Assembly: GCF_030373225.1 (NCBI RefSeq)
Contig: NZ_JAUCZG010000023.1
Location: 1-64,000 of the forward strand
Reading direction: 5' to 3'
Source: Hydrogenophaga sp.
Lineage (GTDB): Bacteria > Pseudomonadota > Gammaproteobacteria > Burkholderiales > Burkholderiaceae_C
DNA: 64,000 bases
Shown here: positions 56,642 through 64,000 of the stretch, piece by piece
Position numbering within the stretch: the first letter of the stretch is position 1
How the letters are laid out: every line of letters begins with the position of its first letter
Translations under genes and position numbers: made by a program
The notes under the pieces: generated by a model
What the model saw: only the letters and a program-made list of their open reading frames with translations
Databases searched by the model: none
What the model was told of the DNA's origin: nothing

Positions 56642-57012
56642 GGCCACCACCCCACGCGCGGAGCGTTCAACGCCTCCTCCAGCTCGGCCTGCGTCACCTC
56701 GATCTCCAGGCGCAGCAAGGCCCCCGCCATCGACTTGCCCAGGTTGTCCAGCCGCAGGTTGCGCGCACCACCGCCCTGCAGTGCGCCGCGCAACACGAAC
56801 TTGAGCGCCAGGATGTTGGGCAGCGGCCAGGCGTCCACCTCGCCCGGCAGCCAGGGCGCAAAGTGGGCCTGCACCCGCTCGGCCGTGACTTCGCGCGCCA
56901 GCAGCCGGTAGCCCGCCGCGTTCCAGGCGAACAGGCCGAAGTCCACCCAGTCGGCCTTGTCGCCGCTGCGGGCGTGGGCGATGCGCACGAGGGGTGTGCG
57001 GATGCGGGTCAT
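56638..57012 (-). CDS. AtuA C-terminal-like (AtuA-related) protein
   Basis: A 124-residue protein (MTRIRTPLVRIAHARSGDKA DWVD, NLGKSMAGALLRLEIEVTQ) of the group fused to or next to AtuA in many bacteria. The HARSGDKAD block is the most conserved part. It probably forms a complex with the AtuA-like protein upstream. The two starts and stops overlap on each side (ATGA). Confidence 0.8.
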   Translation of the reverse strand: MTRIRTPLVRIAHARSGDKADWVDFGLFAWNAAGYRLLAREVTAERVQAHFAPWLPGEVDAWPLPNILALKFVLRGALQGGGARNLRLDNLGKSMAGALLRLEIEVTQAELEEALNAPRVGWWP

Positions 57013-58403
57013 GCAGCCTCTCCCAGGATGTCGACCGTGACTCCAGCCTCCACCCTCGCACGCGGGATCAGCGTCGGCCAGATGCCCAGCAGCTCGCTGG
57101 TGTTGTGCAACCCGGTGAAGCCGCAGGTGTAGGCCGGGCCGCTCAGGCCGATCCAGGGAAACAGCCGGCCGAAGCCATCGGCAGCGGCCTTGTCGGGCGT
57201 GCGCAGCACCAGGCGCGTCCAGATCTCGTTGCTCTGGTTGAGCGCGTCGGCGTTGGGCAGCGGCGCGAGCGCGCCGTGGGCCGAATTGAGCCCCGGGTAC
57301 TCGACGTACAGCTCGTCGTGCGCAATGCGTTTGTCGTTCAGCAGGGTGCGGATGGTCGCCTGCGCGGCCTGCGCCTTGTCCCAGGCGTCGGGCCATGAAA
57401 AGCCCCAGGTCACCTCGGCCTTGTAACCGTCGCGGAAACCGGCCACCACCTTGAGCGTGTCGGTGGGCGCGCGGCCGCGTGCACCGGTCAGCCGAACGCG
57501 ATCAAAGCCTTCGTCATGCAGTGTGATGTGGCCCATGTCCAGCACCACGTCGGGCGACAGGTAGGCGTGCGGGTTGTGCACCTCGTACAGCAGCTGCTGG
57601 CGCACGGTGTCGAAGTTGATCCGCCCGCCGCTGCCCGGCGCCTTGGTGATGAGGGCGGTGCCGTCCTCGTACACCTCGGCAATGGGATAGCCGATGTGCG
57701 CCAGATCGGGAATGGCCTGCCAGGCGCCCTGGCTGCCGAAGTTGCCGCCGCTGCCCTGGCCCGAGCACTCCAGCAGGTGGCCCACGGTCAGGCCCTGGGC
57801 CAGGCGGTCGAGATCGGTTTCGTTCGAGGCACCGGTCAGCGTCCAGCCCAGGCCGTGCACGAGCGGGCCGAGGAACAGCGCCGCGTCGGCCACCCGGCCG
57901 GTGATCACGATCTCGGCGCCCGCGGCCAGCGCCTGCACGATGGGCCGCGCACCCACATAGGCGTTGGCAAACACCAGCCGCTCGCGCACGCCGGCCAGCG
58001 CTTCGCGCGTGAAGAGGTGGTCAAAGCCTGCGTCGGCCGCCTGCAGCTGCGGCAACACGTCGTCGCCGGTCACCACGGCCACCCGCGCCGGCCAGCCCCG
58101 GGCCTTGAAGGCGGCCAGCACCGCCTGCGCCGCACCAAGCGGGTTCAGGCCGCCCGCGTTGCATACCAGCCGCACGCCATTCGCGCGCATCAGTGGCCAC
58201 AGCTTCATGAGCATGGGCACAACATCGCGCGCATAGCCCAGCGCCGGGTCGCGCTGCCGGTCTTTCTGCAGGATCGCCAGCGTGAGCTCGGCCAGGTGGT
58301 CGCTGGCAATGAACTGCACGTCGCCACGCTCGATGCTGGCTGCCACGGGCTCCCAGTTGTCGCCGTAAAAGCCGAGGCCGGCGCCGATGCGTATGGACTT
58401 CAT
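57009..58403 (-). CDS. AtuA-like (DUF1446) acyclic-terpene-utilisation family protein
   Basis: A 464-residue protein starting MKSIRIGAGLGFYGDNWEP with DVVLDMGHITLHDEG and NFGSQGAWQAIPDLAHIGYPIAEV. AtuA belongs to the acyclic terpene (citronellol/geranyl) cluster of Pseudomonas, but many AtuA-like proteins lie in other CoA-ester operons. Its reaction is unclear. An upstream in-frame ATG at 58418 is possible. Together with the next two genes it forms a three-gene operon; no acyl-CoA carboxylase genes (atuC/atuF-like) are seen, so terpene use is not established. Confidence 0.85.
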   Translation of the reverse strand: MKSIRIGAGLGFYGDNWEPVAASIERGDVQFIASDHLAELTLAILQKDRQRDPALGYARDVVPMLMKLWPLMRANGVRLVCNAGGLNPLGAAQAVLAAFKARGWPARVAVVTGDDVLPQLQAADAGFDHLFTREALAGVRERLVFANAYVGARPIVQALAAGAEIVITGRVADAALFLGPLVHGLGWTLTGASNETDLDRLAQGLTVGHLLECSGQGSGGNFGSQGAWQAIPDLAHIGYPIAEVYEDGTALITKAPGSGGRINFDTVRQQLLYEVHNPHAYLSPDVVLDMGHITLHDEGFDRVRLTGARGRAPTDTLKVVAGFRDGYKAEVTWGFSWPDAWDKAQAAQATIRTLLNDKRIAHDELYVEYPGLNSAHGALAPLPNADALNQSNEIWTRLVLRTPDKAAADGFGRLFPWIGLSGPAYTCGFTGLHNTSELLGIWPTLIPRARVEAGVTVDILGEAA

Positions 58404-58477
58404 GCAGTGCATCTTCATGTTGCTTCGGCGACAAGTGATGGGGGACAACCCCTAGCGGCAGTCCCGGGCAAGACAGC

Positions 58478-58483
58478 TATAAA
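58478..58483 (+). promoter_or_regulatory. candidate -10 box for the liv operon
   Basis: TATAAA in the 164-bp divergent region; a plausible -35 was not identified. Upstream at 58440-58452 is GGGGGACAACCCC, an inverted-repeat-like motif that might be an operator. It is shared with the divergent AtuA-like operon. Confidence 0.4.
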
Positions 58484-58567
58484 TTGCCCACACCGCCTCG
58501 GGGCCCCGCCACAAAGATTGCAGCACCCGTTCCACTGCAGCGGCGCCGGACAAAACAGGAGACATGC

Positions 58568-59443
58568 GTGCAATTGCTGCAACTGCTCATCAGCGGTGCG
58601 GCCCAGGGCTGTATCTACGGACTCATTGCCCTGGGTTTCGTGCTGATCTACAAGGCGACCGAAACGGTCAGCTTCGCGCAGGGCGACCTGATGATGGTGG
58701 GCGCCTTCGGCGGCCTGGCCGCCATGACCATGCTGGGCTTTCCGTTCTGGCTGGCCGTGCCGGCCGCCATTGTGGCCATGGGGCTGTTCGGTGTGCTGCT
58801 CGAACGCGCCGTGGTGCGCCCCATCCTGGGGCAGCCGGCGTTTTCCATTGTCATGCTCACCATCGGTGTGGGCTATGTGCTGCGCGGGCTCATCACCATG
58901 ATCCCGAACATCGGCACCGACACCCACACCCTGCCGGTGCCCTACGCCGGCGAGGTGTTGCGCATGGGCGGTCTGGTGGTGTCGGCCGAGCAGATCGTGG
59001 TGATCGGCGTCACCGGTGTGTTGTGCCTGGGCCTGTTCGCCATGTTCCGCTACAGCAAGCTCGGCATCGCCATGCAGGCCTCGTCGCAGAACCAGCTCGC
59101 GGCCTATTACATGGGCATTCCGGTGAAACGGCTCAACGGCCTGGTGTGGGGCCTGGCCGCTGCGGTGGCGGCCATCGCCGGCCTGCTGCTCGCCCCCATC
59201 ACCTTCGTGCACGCCAACATGGGATTCATCGGCCTCAAGGCCTTTCCGGCGGCGGTGGTCGGCGGCTTCACCAGCCTGCCCGGCGCCATCGTGGGCGGCC
59301 TGATCATCGGCATCGTCGAGTCGTTCTCGGGCTTCTACCTGCCCGAGGGCTTCAAGGACGTGGCGCCCTACATCGTGGTGCTGATCATGCTGGTGCTCAA
59401 GCCCAATGGTCTGTTCGGCGAAAAGCTGAGAAAAAAAGTATGA
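58568..59443 (+). CDS. livH: branched-chain amino acid-type ABC transporter permease
   Basis: A 291-residue inner-membrane permease with about eight hydrophobic segments (LISGAAQGCIYGLIALGFVLIY). It is the LivH family, which pairs with LivM. The GTG start at 58568 has AGGAG 6 nt upstream; ATG at 58564 is in another frame. In this family many transporters carry substrates other than branched-chain amino acids, such as aromatic acids or amides. The substrate-binding protein is not in the window. Confidence 0.94.
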   Translation: MQLLQLLISGAAQGCIYGLIALGFVLIYKATETVSFAQGDLMMVGAFGGLAAMTMLGFPFWLAVPAAIVAMGLFGVLLERAVVRPILGQPAFSIVMLTIGVGYVLRGLITMIPNIGTDTHTLPVPYAGEVLRMGGLVVSAEQIVVIGVTGVLCLGLFAMFRYSKLGIAMQASSQNQLAAYYMGIPVKRLNGLVWGLAAAVAAIAGLLLAPITFVHANMGFIGLKAFPAAVVGGFTSLPGAIVGGLIIGIVESFSGFYLPEGFKDVAPYIVVLIMLVLKPNGLFGEKLRKKV

Positions 59444-59568
59444 ACATGTTCATGAGCACCGCGCGCCACAACGCAGTCCAGGGCTACCGCGGAACCGGCT
59501 TTGCCGGGCCGCTGGTGGCGCCCCCCTGGGGGGGTAGCGCCGAAGGCGATGCGGGGGGGACTCCATGA
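59440..59568 (+). CDS. repeat-encoded mini-ORF bridging livH to livM (42 aa)
   Basis: Begins MNMFMSTARH. Its ATG overlaps the livH stop (ATGA, 59440-59443) and its stop overlaps the livM ATG (ATGA, 59565-59568). The frame is open across the type C repeat. It is the same configuration as four junctions in the distant dcw cluster. Confidence 0.4.
   Translation: MNMFMSTARHNAVQGYRGTGFAGPLVAPPWGGSAEGDAGGTP
59477..59564. repeat. GC-rich palindromic repeat, type C, between livH and livM
   Basis: Contains CCGGCTTTGCCGGG and GCGCCCCCCTGGGGGGGTAGC; similar elements stand at 7364-7460. Confidence 0.85.
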
Positions 59569-60641
59569 GATTTCTCTTCAAGACCGACTACAACCAGGAC
59601 ATCAAGTTAGCCAAACACGGCGGCCAGACCTTCTGGTACAGCCTGCTCGGCCTCTTTCTGGTGGCTGCACCCTGGGTGATCCAGGAGTACTGGCTCGCAC
59701 AGCTCACCTTCGTGCTCATCTACTCGGTGGTCGGCCTGGGCCTCATGCTGCTGGCCGGCTTCACCGGCCTGTTCTCGCTGGGCCATGCCGCGTTTCTCGG
59801 CGTGGGGGCCTACACCCAGGCCATCATGGTCAATGCCGGCCTGCCGTTCCCGCTGGCGCTGGCCTGCGCCGGTCTGCTCTCGGCCGCGGTCGGCATGGTG
59901 GTGGGTTTGCCGGCGCTGCGGGTCAAGGGCATCTACCTCGGCATGGCGACGCTGGCGTTCGGTTTCATCGTCGAGGAAATCATGGCGCGCTGGGAAAGCG
60001 TGACCGGCGGCAACTCGGGCCTGGTGGTCAACGCACCCGCCCTCTTCGGCTGGGAGCTGGAGTCGACCAACGAGTTCTACTTCTTGTGCCTGGTGATCAC
60101 GGTGCTGGCCACGCTGGCCATTGCCAACCTCATGCGATCGAGCACCGGGCGTGCGTTTGTGGCGATTCGCGACTCCGAGATTTCGGCGCAGAGCATGGGC
60201 ATTCACCTGGCGCGCTACAAGACCATGAGCTTTGCGCTGTCGGCCGCGCTGGCCGGCATCGGCGGCGCGCTCTATGCGCACAAGATCCAGTTCCTCTCGC
60301 CCGAGCAGTTCAGCATCATCCAGTCGATCGACCTGCTGCTCATGGTGGTGATCGGCGGGCTGGGTTCGATCCACGGCGCGTTCCTCGGCGCCATCTTCCT
60401 CATCGTGATGCCGCAGCTCATTGCGCTGGGCAAGGACTTCCTGCCAACGGCCATCGGCCAGGCGGCCGGCCTGCAGGGCACGGTGTACGGCCTGGTGCTG
60501 ATCGCGTTTGTGCTGTTCGAGCCCATGGGCCTGTATGGCCGCTGGCTCAAGATCCGCGCCTACTTCCAGCTGTTCCCGTTCTATCGCAAGGGCATGTTCA
60601 AGCGGCAGAAATCGTTCCAGAAGTCTGACCGACTGAAGTGA
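59565..60641 (+). CDS. livM: branched-chain amino acid-type ABC transporter permease
   Basis: A 358-residue permease of the LivM family with about ten membrane segments and the family block FTGLFSLGHAAFLGVGAYTQA and IGGLGSIHGAFLGAI. The start overlaps a mini-ORF stop. Long polar residues at the N-terminus (RFLFKTDYNQDIKLAKHG) precede the first helix. Confidence 0.95.
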   Translation: MRFLFKTDYNQDIKLAKHGGQTFWYSLLGLFLVAAPWVIQEYWLAQLTFVLIYSVVGLGLMLLAGFTGLFSLGHAAFLGVGAYTQAIMVNAGLPFPLALACAGLLSAAVGMVVGLPALRVKGIYLGMATLAFGFIVEEIMARWESVTGGNSGLVVNAPALFGWELESTNEFYFLCLVITVLATLAIANLMRSSTGRAFVAIRDSEISAQSMGIHLARYKTMSFALSAALAGIGGALYAHKIQFLSPEQFSIIQSIDLLLMVVIGGLGSIHGAFLGAIFLIVMPQLIALGKDFLPTAIGQAAGLQGTVYGLVLIAFVLFEPMGLYGRWLKIRAYFQLFPFYRKGMFKRQKSFQKSDRLK

Positions 60642-61486
60642 GCACCATGAACGACATCCTTCTTTCAGCGAAAAATCTGAGCGTGCGCTTCGGCGGCGTG
60701 CTGGCGGTCAACAACGTCAGCTTCGACGTGAAACGCGGCGAGGTGTTCACCCTCATCGGCCCCAATGGCGCGGGCAAGACGACGGTGTTCAACCTCATCA
60801 GCCGCATCTACACCCCGACCACCGGCACCATCGACTTCGCCGGGCCCGACGGCATGCTGCGCCTGACCGACCAGGCGCCGCACCAGATCGCCAACCTGGG
60901 CATCGCGCGCACCTTCCAGAACATCGAGCTGTTCGAACACGCCACCGTGCTGCAGAACCTGCTGATCGGACGCCACACCCACCGCAAGACGGGGCTGTGG
61001 AGCGAGGTCTTTTTCACCGGCAAGACCCGCGCGGCCGAGATCGAGGCGCGCGAGAAGGTCGAACAGGTCATCGACCTGCTCGATCTGCAGCACCACCGCG
61101 AAAGCATGGTGGCCGGCCTGCCCTACGGCGTGCGCAAGGTGGTCGAGCTCGCGCGCGCCCTGTGCACCGAGCCCAAGCTGCTGCTGCTCGACGAGCCGTC
61201 CTCGGGCCTGAACGTGGAGGAAACCGAGGACATGGCGTTCTGGATCACCGACATCAAGAACGAACTCGGCATCACGGTGCTGATGGTGGAGCACGACATG
61301 ACGCTGGTCTCCAAGGTGTCCGACCGCGTGCTGGCCATGAGCATGGGCACCGAGCTGGCCTCGGGCACGCCGGCCCAGGTGCAGAGCGACCCGGGTGTGA
61401 TCGAGGCCTACCTGGGCTCGATGGATGACGTGTCCGGCCTGCGCCGGGAGAACCACAAGCCCGCTGCGGCAGGAGCACGGTCATGA
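60638..61486 (+). CDS. livG: ABC transporter ATP-binding protein (LivG type)
   Basis: A 282-residue ATPase with Walker A GPNGAGKT, the LivG-specific IARTFQNIELF stretch and Walker B LLLLDEPSSGL. The signature in this protein is degenerate, PYGVRKVVELARAL, as is typical of LivG. The GTG at 60638 overlaps the livM stop (GTGA); an ATG 9 nt further on is a possible alternative start. Confidence 0.95.
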   Translation: MSTMNDILLSAKNLSVRFGGVLAVNNVSFDVKRGEVFTLIGPNGAGKTTVFNLISRIYTPTTGTIDFAGPDGMLRLTDQAPHQIANLGIARTFQNIELFEHATVLQNLLIGRHTHRKTGLWSEVFFTGKTRAAEIEAREKVEQVIDLLDLQHHRESMVAGLPYGVRKVVELARALCTEPKLLLLDEPSSGLNVEETEDMAFWITDIKNELGITVLMVEHDMTLVSKVSDRVLAMSMGTELASGTPAQVQSDPGVIEAYLGSMDDVSGLRRENHKPAAAGARS

Positions 61487-62271
61487 GCGTTGCCACTTCC
61501 GACGCCCCGGTGCTGAAACTGCTCAATGTCGAAAGCGCCTACGGCCCGATCAAGGCGATTCGCGGCGTGAGCCTGCAGGTGCGCCGCAGCGAGATCGCCA
61601 CCGTGCTCGGCTCCAACGGGGCGGGCAAGACCACCATTCTCAAGACCATCAGCGGCATCATCGACCCGCGCAAGGGCTCGATCGAGTTCAAGGGCGAAGA
61701 CATCACCGCCAAGGACCCGGCCTTCGTGGTGCAGCAGGGCCTGAGCCACGTGCCCGAAGGGCGCGAGGTGTTTGCCCTGCTCTCGGTGCGCGACAACCTG
61801 CTCATGGGTGCCTACACCCGCAAGGACCGCGACGGCGTGGCGCGCGACATGGAGCTGGTGTTCAACTACTTTCCCATCCTGCGCGAGCGCGCCGCGCAGG
61901 ACGCCGGCCTGCTCTCGGGCGGCCAGCAGCAGATGCTGGCCATCAGCCGCGCGCTCATGGCCAACCCCGATTTGATCCTGCTCGACGAACCCAGCCTGGG
62001 CCTGAGCCCGAAGCTCACCAAGGAAATCTTCGAGATCGTGGTGCGCATCAACCGCGAGCGCGGCACCACCATCCTGCTGGTCGAACAGAACGCCAACATG
62101 GCCCTCAATGCGTCCGACTACGGCTACGTGCTGGAGAACGGCCGCATCGTGATGGAAGACACCTGCGCCAACCTGCGCGAGAAGGACGACATCAAGGAGT
62201 TCTACCTCGGCATGAAGGAAGAAGGCGTGCGGGCCGACCGGCGCTGGAAAAAGAAAAAGAACTGGAGATAG
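61483..62271 (+). CDS. livF: ABC transporter ATP-binding protein (LivF type)
   Basis: A 262-residue ATPase with Walker A GSNGAGKT, LSHVPEGREVF (LivF mark), signature LSGGQQQ and Walker B LILLDEPSLGL. It overlaps livG by 4 nt. The C-terminus is short and basic (RRWKKKKNWR), longer than usual. Confidence 0.95.
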   Translation: MSVATSDAPVLKLLNVESAYGPIKAIRGVSLQVRRSEIATVLGSNGAGKTTILKTISGIIDPRKGSIEFKGEDITAKDPAFVVQQGLSHVPEGREVFALLSVRDNLLMGAYTRKDRDGVARDMELVFNYFPILRERAAQDAGLLSGGQQQMLAISRALMANPDLILLDEPSLGLSPKLTKEIFEIVVRINRERGTTILLVEQNANMALNASDYGYVLENGRIVMEDTCANLREKDDIKEFYLGMKEEGVRADRRWKKKKNWR

Positions 62272-62273
62272 GC

Positions 62274-64000
62274 ATGAGCAACTTGTGGGACCTCTCCGGC
62301 ATCCAGCCGCAAAACAAGATCGTGCTCGAAGGCGAGACGATTCCTGCCCTGTTCTGGAACGGTGTGAAGGCGCGTGGCGAACAGGTGTGGATGCGGCAGA
62401 AGGAGTTCGGCATCTGGCGCAGCTGGAGCTGGACGCAGACCGGCGATGCCGTGCGCGAGATTGCCCACGGCTTGATGGCCATCGGCTTCGAGCCGCGCGA
62501 GACCGCGTCCATCCTGTCCAACACCACCATCGAATGGGTGCTGTGCGACCTGGCCGTGCTCAGTGCCGGCGGTGTGTCCAACGGCATCTACCCCACCGAT
62601 GCGGCCGAGCAGGTGCAGTACCTCTGCGCCGACTCGGGCACCACCGTGCTGTTTGTCGAGAACGACGAACAACTCGACAAGGCCCTTGAGGTGCGCGACC
62701 AGCTGCCCCGCCTGCGCAAGATCATCGTGGAGGACATGGAAGGCCTGCGCGAACTCGACGACCCGCAGGTGATCAGCCTGGCGCAGTTGCGCGAGCTCGG
62801 CCGCGCCCACCTGCAGCAACACCCCGGCCTGCTGGACACCCGCGTGGCCGGCTGCCGGCCCGACGAGCTGGCGATCCTGGTCTACACCTCGGGCACCACC
62901 GGCCGCCCCAAGGGCGCCATGCATTCGCACAAGGGCCTGGTCTACACCGTGCGCGGCTACAACACGCTGATTGCACGCGACCAGAACGACGAGTGCATGT
63001 GTTTCCTGCCGCTGTGCCACATTGCCGAGCGCATGGGCGGCGAGTATTTCTCGCTCTACACCGGCGCCAAGCTCAACTTCGTGGAGAACCCCGAGACCGT
63101 GCCCGAAAACGTGCGCGAGATCGCACCCACGGTGTTCACCGCCGTGCCGCGCGTGTGGGAGAAGTTCTACTCGGGCGTGATGATCACCCTGAAGGAAGCC
63201 GGCAAGCTGCAGCAGGCTGCCTACGGCTGGGCCATTGGCGTGGGGCAGCAGGTGGCCGACCTGGTGATGGCCGGCAAGCCGGTCCCCGGCGGGCTGCGCC
63301 TGCAGTTCCATGTGGCGCGCACGCTGGTGCTCAACAACGTGCGCAAGCTCATCGGCATTCACAAGGCGCGCTTTCTCGTCACGGGTGCCGCGCCCATTTC
63401 GCCCGACCTGGTGCGCTGGTACCTGGCGCTGGGCGTGCCCATGCTCGAGGTCTGGGGCATGACGGAGACCTGCGGCGCATCCACCGGCATTCCGGCCGAG
63501 CGCATCAAGCCCGGCAGCATCGGCCCGGCGGCGAGCTACAACGAAGTGAAGCTCGACCCGGTGACCAGCGAGATCCTGGTGCGCGGCCCCAATGTGTTCA
63601 TGGGCTACTTGAACCTGCCCGAGAAAACCGCCGAGACCATCGACGCCGACGGCTGGCTGCACACGGGCGATGTGGGTGTGGTGGACGAGGAAGGGTTTTT
63701 CCGCATCACCGACCGCATGAAAGACATCATCATCACCGCCGGGGGCAAGAACATCACCCCGAGCGAGCTGGAGAACGAACTCAAGTTTTCGCCCTATGTG
63801 ACGGACGCCGTGGTGATCGGCGACAAGAAGCCCTACCTCACCGTGATCATCATGATCGACCAGGAGAACGTGGAGAAGTATGCGCAGGACAACGACGTGC
63901 CGTTTTCCAACTACGCCAGCCTCACCCGCGCGCCCGAGGTGCAGGCCTTGATCCAGACCGAGATCGATCGCGTGAACAAGAAATTTGCCCGGGTTGAACA
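62274..64000 (+). CDS. acyl-CoA ligase (AMP-binding), cut by the window end
   Basis: The open frame begins MSNLWDLSGIQPQNK at 62274, 2 nt after the livF stop, and is still open at 64000 (about 575 residues seen). It has the AMP-binding motif YTSGTTGRPKGAMHSHKG, the GWLHTGDVG and ITDRMKD segments and GGKNITPSE near the end, as in long-chain fatty-acid-CoA ligases. The gene is presumably cotranscribed with the transporter, as in many Comamonadaceae, suggesting that the transported compound is activated with CoA. The substrate is not known. Confidence 0.9.
   Translation, partial: MSNLWDLSGIQPQNKIVLEGETIPALFWNGVKARGEQVWMRQKEFGIWRSWSWTQTGDAVREIAHGLMAIGFEPRETASILSNTTIEWVLCDLAVLSAGGVSNGIYPTDAAEQVQYLCADSGTTVLFVENDEQLDKALEVRDQLPRLRKIIVEDMEGLRELDDPQVISLAQLRELGRAHLQQHPGLLDTRVAGCRPDELAILVYTSGTTGRPKGAMHSHKGLVYTVRGYNTLIARDQNDECMCFLPLCHIAERMGGEYFSLYTGAKLNFVENPETVPENVREIAPTVFTAVPRVWEKFYSGVMITLKEAGKLQQAAYGWAIGVGQQVADLVMAGKPVPGGLRLQFHVARTLVLNNVRKLIGIHKARFLVTGAAPISPDLVRWYLALGVPMLEVWGMTETCGASTGIPAERIKPGSIGPAASYNEVKLDPVTSEILVRGPNVFMGYLNLPEKTAETIDADGWLHTGDVGVVDEEGFFRITDRMKDIIITAGGKNITPSELENELKFSPYVTDAVVIGDKKPYLTVIIMIDQENVEKYAQDNDVPFSNYASLTRAPEVQALIQTEIDRVNKKFARVE

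Overview
The window is high-GC DNA from a betaproteobacterium, most likely family Comamonadaceae (a Hydrogenophaga-like organism). This is inferred from gene order, protein character and the family of palindromic repeats; no 16S rRNA gene is present. Almost all of it is core chromosome. No transposase, integrase of a mobile element, CRISPR array, tRNA or rRNA gene was seen.

Layout. 1-6422: RNB-type ribonuclease, TonB-like protein, mtgA, a plsC-type acyltransferase and a cdsA-type cytidylyltransferase, then ruvC. 6246-25575 (minus strand): the complete division and cell wall (dcw) cluster in canonical order mraZ-rsmH-ftsL-ftsI-murE-murF-mraY-murD-ftsW-murG-murC-ddlB-ftsQ-ftsA-ftsZ-lpxC, driven from a promoter that overlaps a four-box MraZ operator. 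25835-36081 (minus): hslU, hslV, a STAS-domain protein, a DksA with a very long Lys/Ala/Pro-rich N-terminus, a His-rich CobW GTPase, rlmI-like methyltransferase, xerC, DUF484 and dapF. 36122-42743: a NUDIX plus metallo-beta-lactamase fusion, a divergent pair of Crp/Fnr regulators, the RNase P RNA gene rnpB, a COG2509-type FAD protein and a glycine-zipper lipoprotein-like protein. 42919-50200 (minus): htpX (heat-shock type promoter), DUF3025, pyrC, LysR, a TPR protein, a TetR-patatin pair and a phasin. 50408-56641: an alcohol-forming fatty acyl-CoA reductase homologue, an Atm1-type ABC exporter, a YciA thioesterase, a glutamine amidotransferase. 55850-58403 (minus): crotonase, AtuA C-terminal-like protein and AtuA-like protein. 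58568-64000: a branched-chain-amino-acid-type ABC transporter (two permeases, two ATPases) and an acyl-CoA ligase cut by the window end.

Most striking feature. GC-rich palindromic repeats of at least three related types lie between genes. In at least six junctions of tightly packed operons (plsC-cdsA, rsmH-ftsL, mraY-murD, ftsW-murG, murC-ddlB, livH-livM) the inserted segment contains an uninterrupted mini-ORF of 28-42 codons. In five of them its start overlaps the upstream stop by 4 nt and its stop overlaps the downstream start by 4 nt; in the sixth two tandem copies do nearly the same. The spacers thus keep an unbroken stop/start chain that could preserve translational coupling. The same repeat also sits in frame inside an ABC exporter ATPase domain and, in the opposite orientation, inside MurD. 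This resembles, by analogy only, the protein-coding palindromic elements known from Rickettsia.

How the genes work together. The first half builds and divides the envelope: peptidoglycan precursors, the septal machinery, lipid A commitment (LpxC), phospholipid precursors (PlsC, CdsA) and a monofunctional glycosyltransferase. The second half holds lipid and carbon-storage functions (phasin, patatin, acyl-CoA reductase, thioesterase, acyl-CoA ligase) and one catabolic module (AtuA-like, crotonase, Liv transporter).
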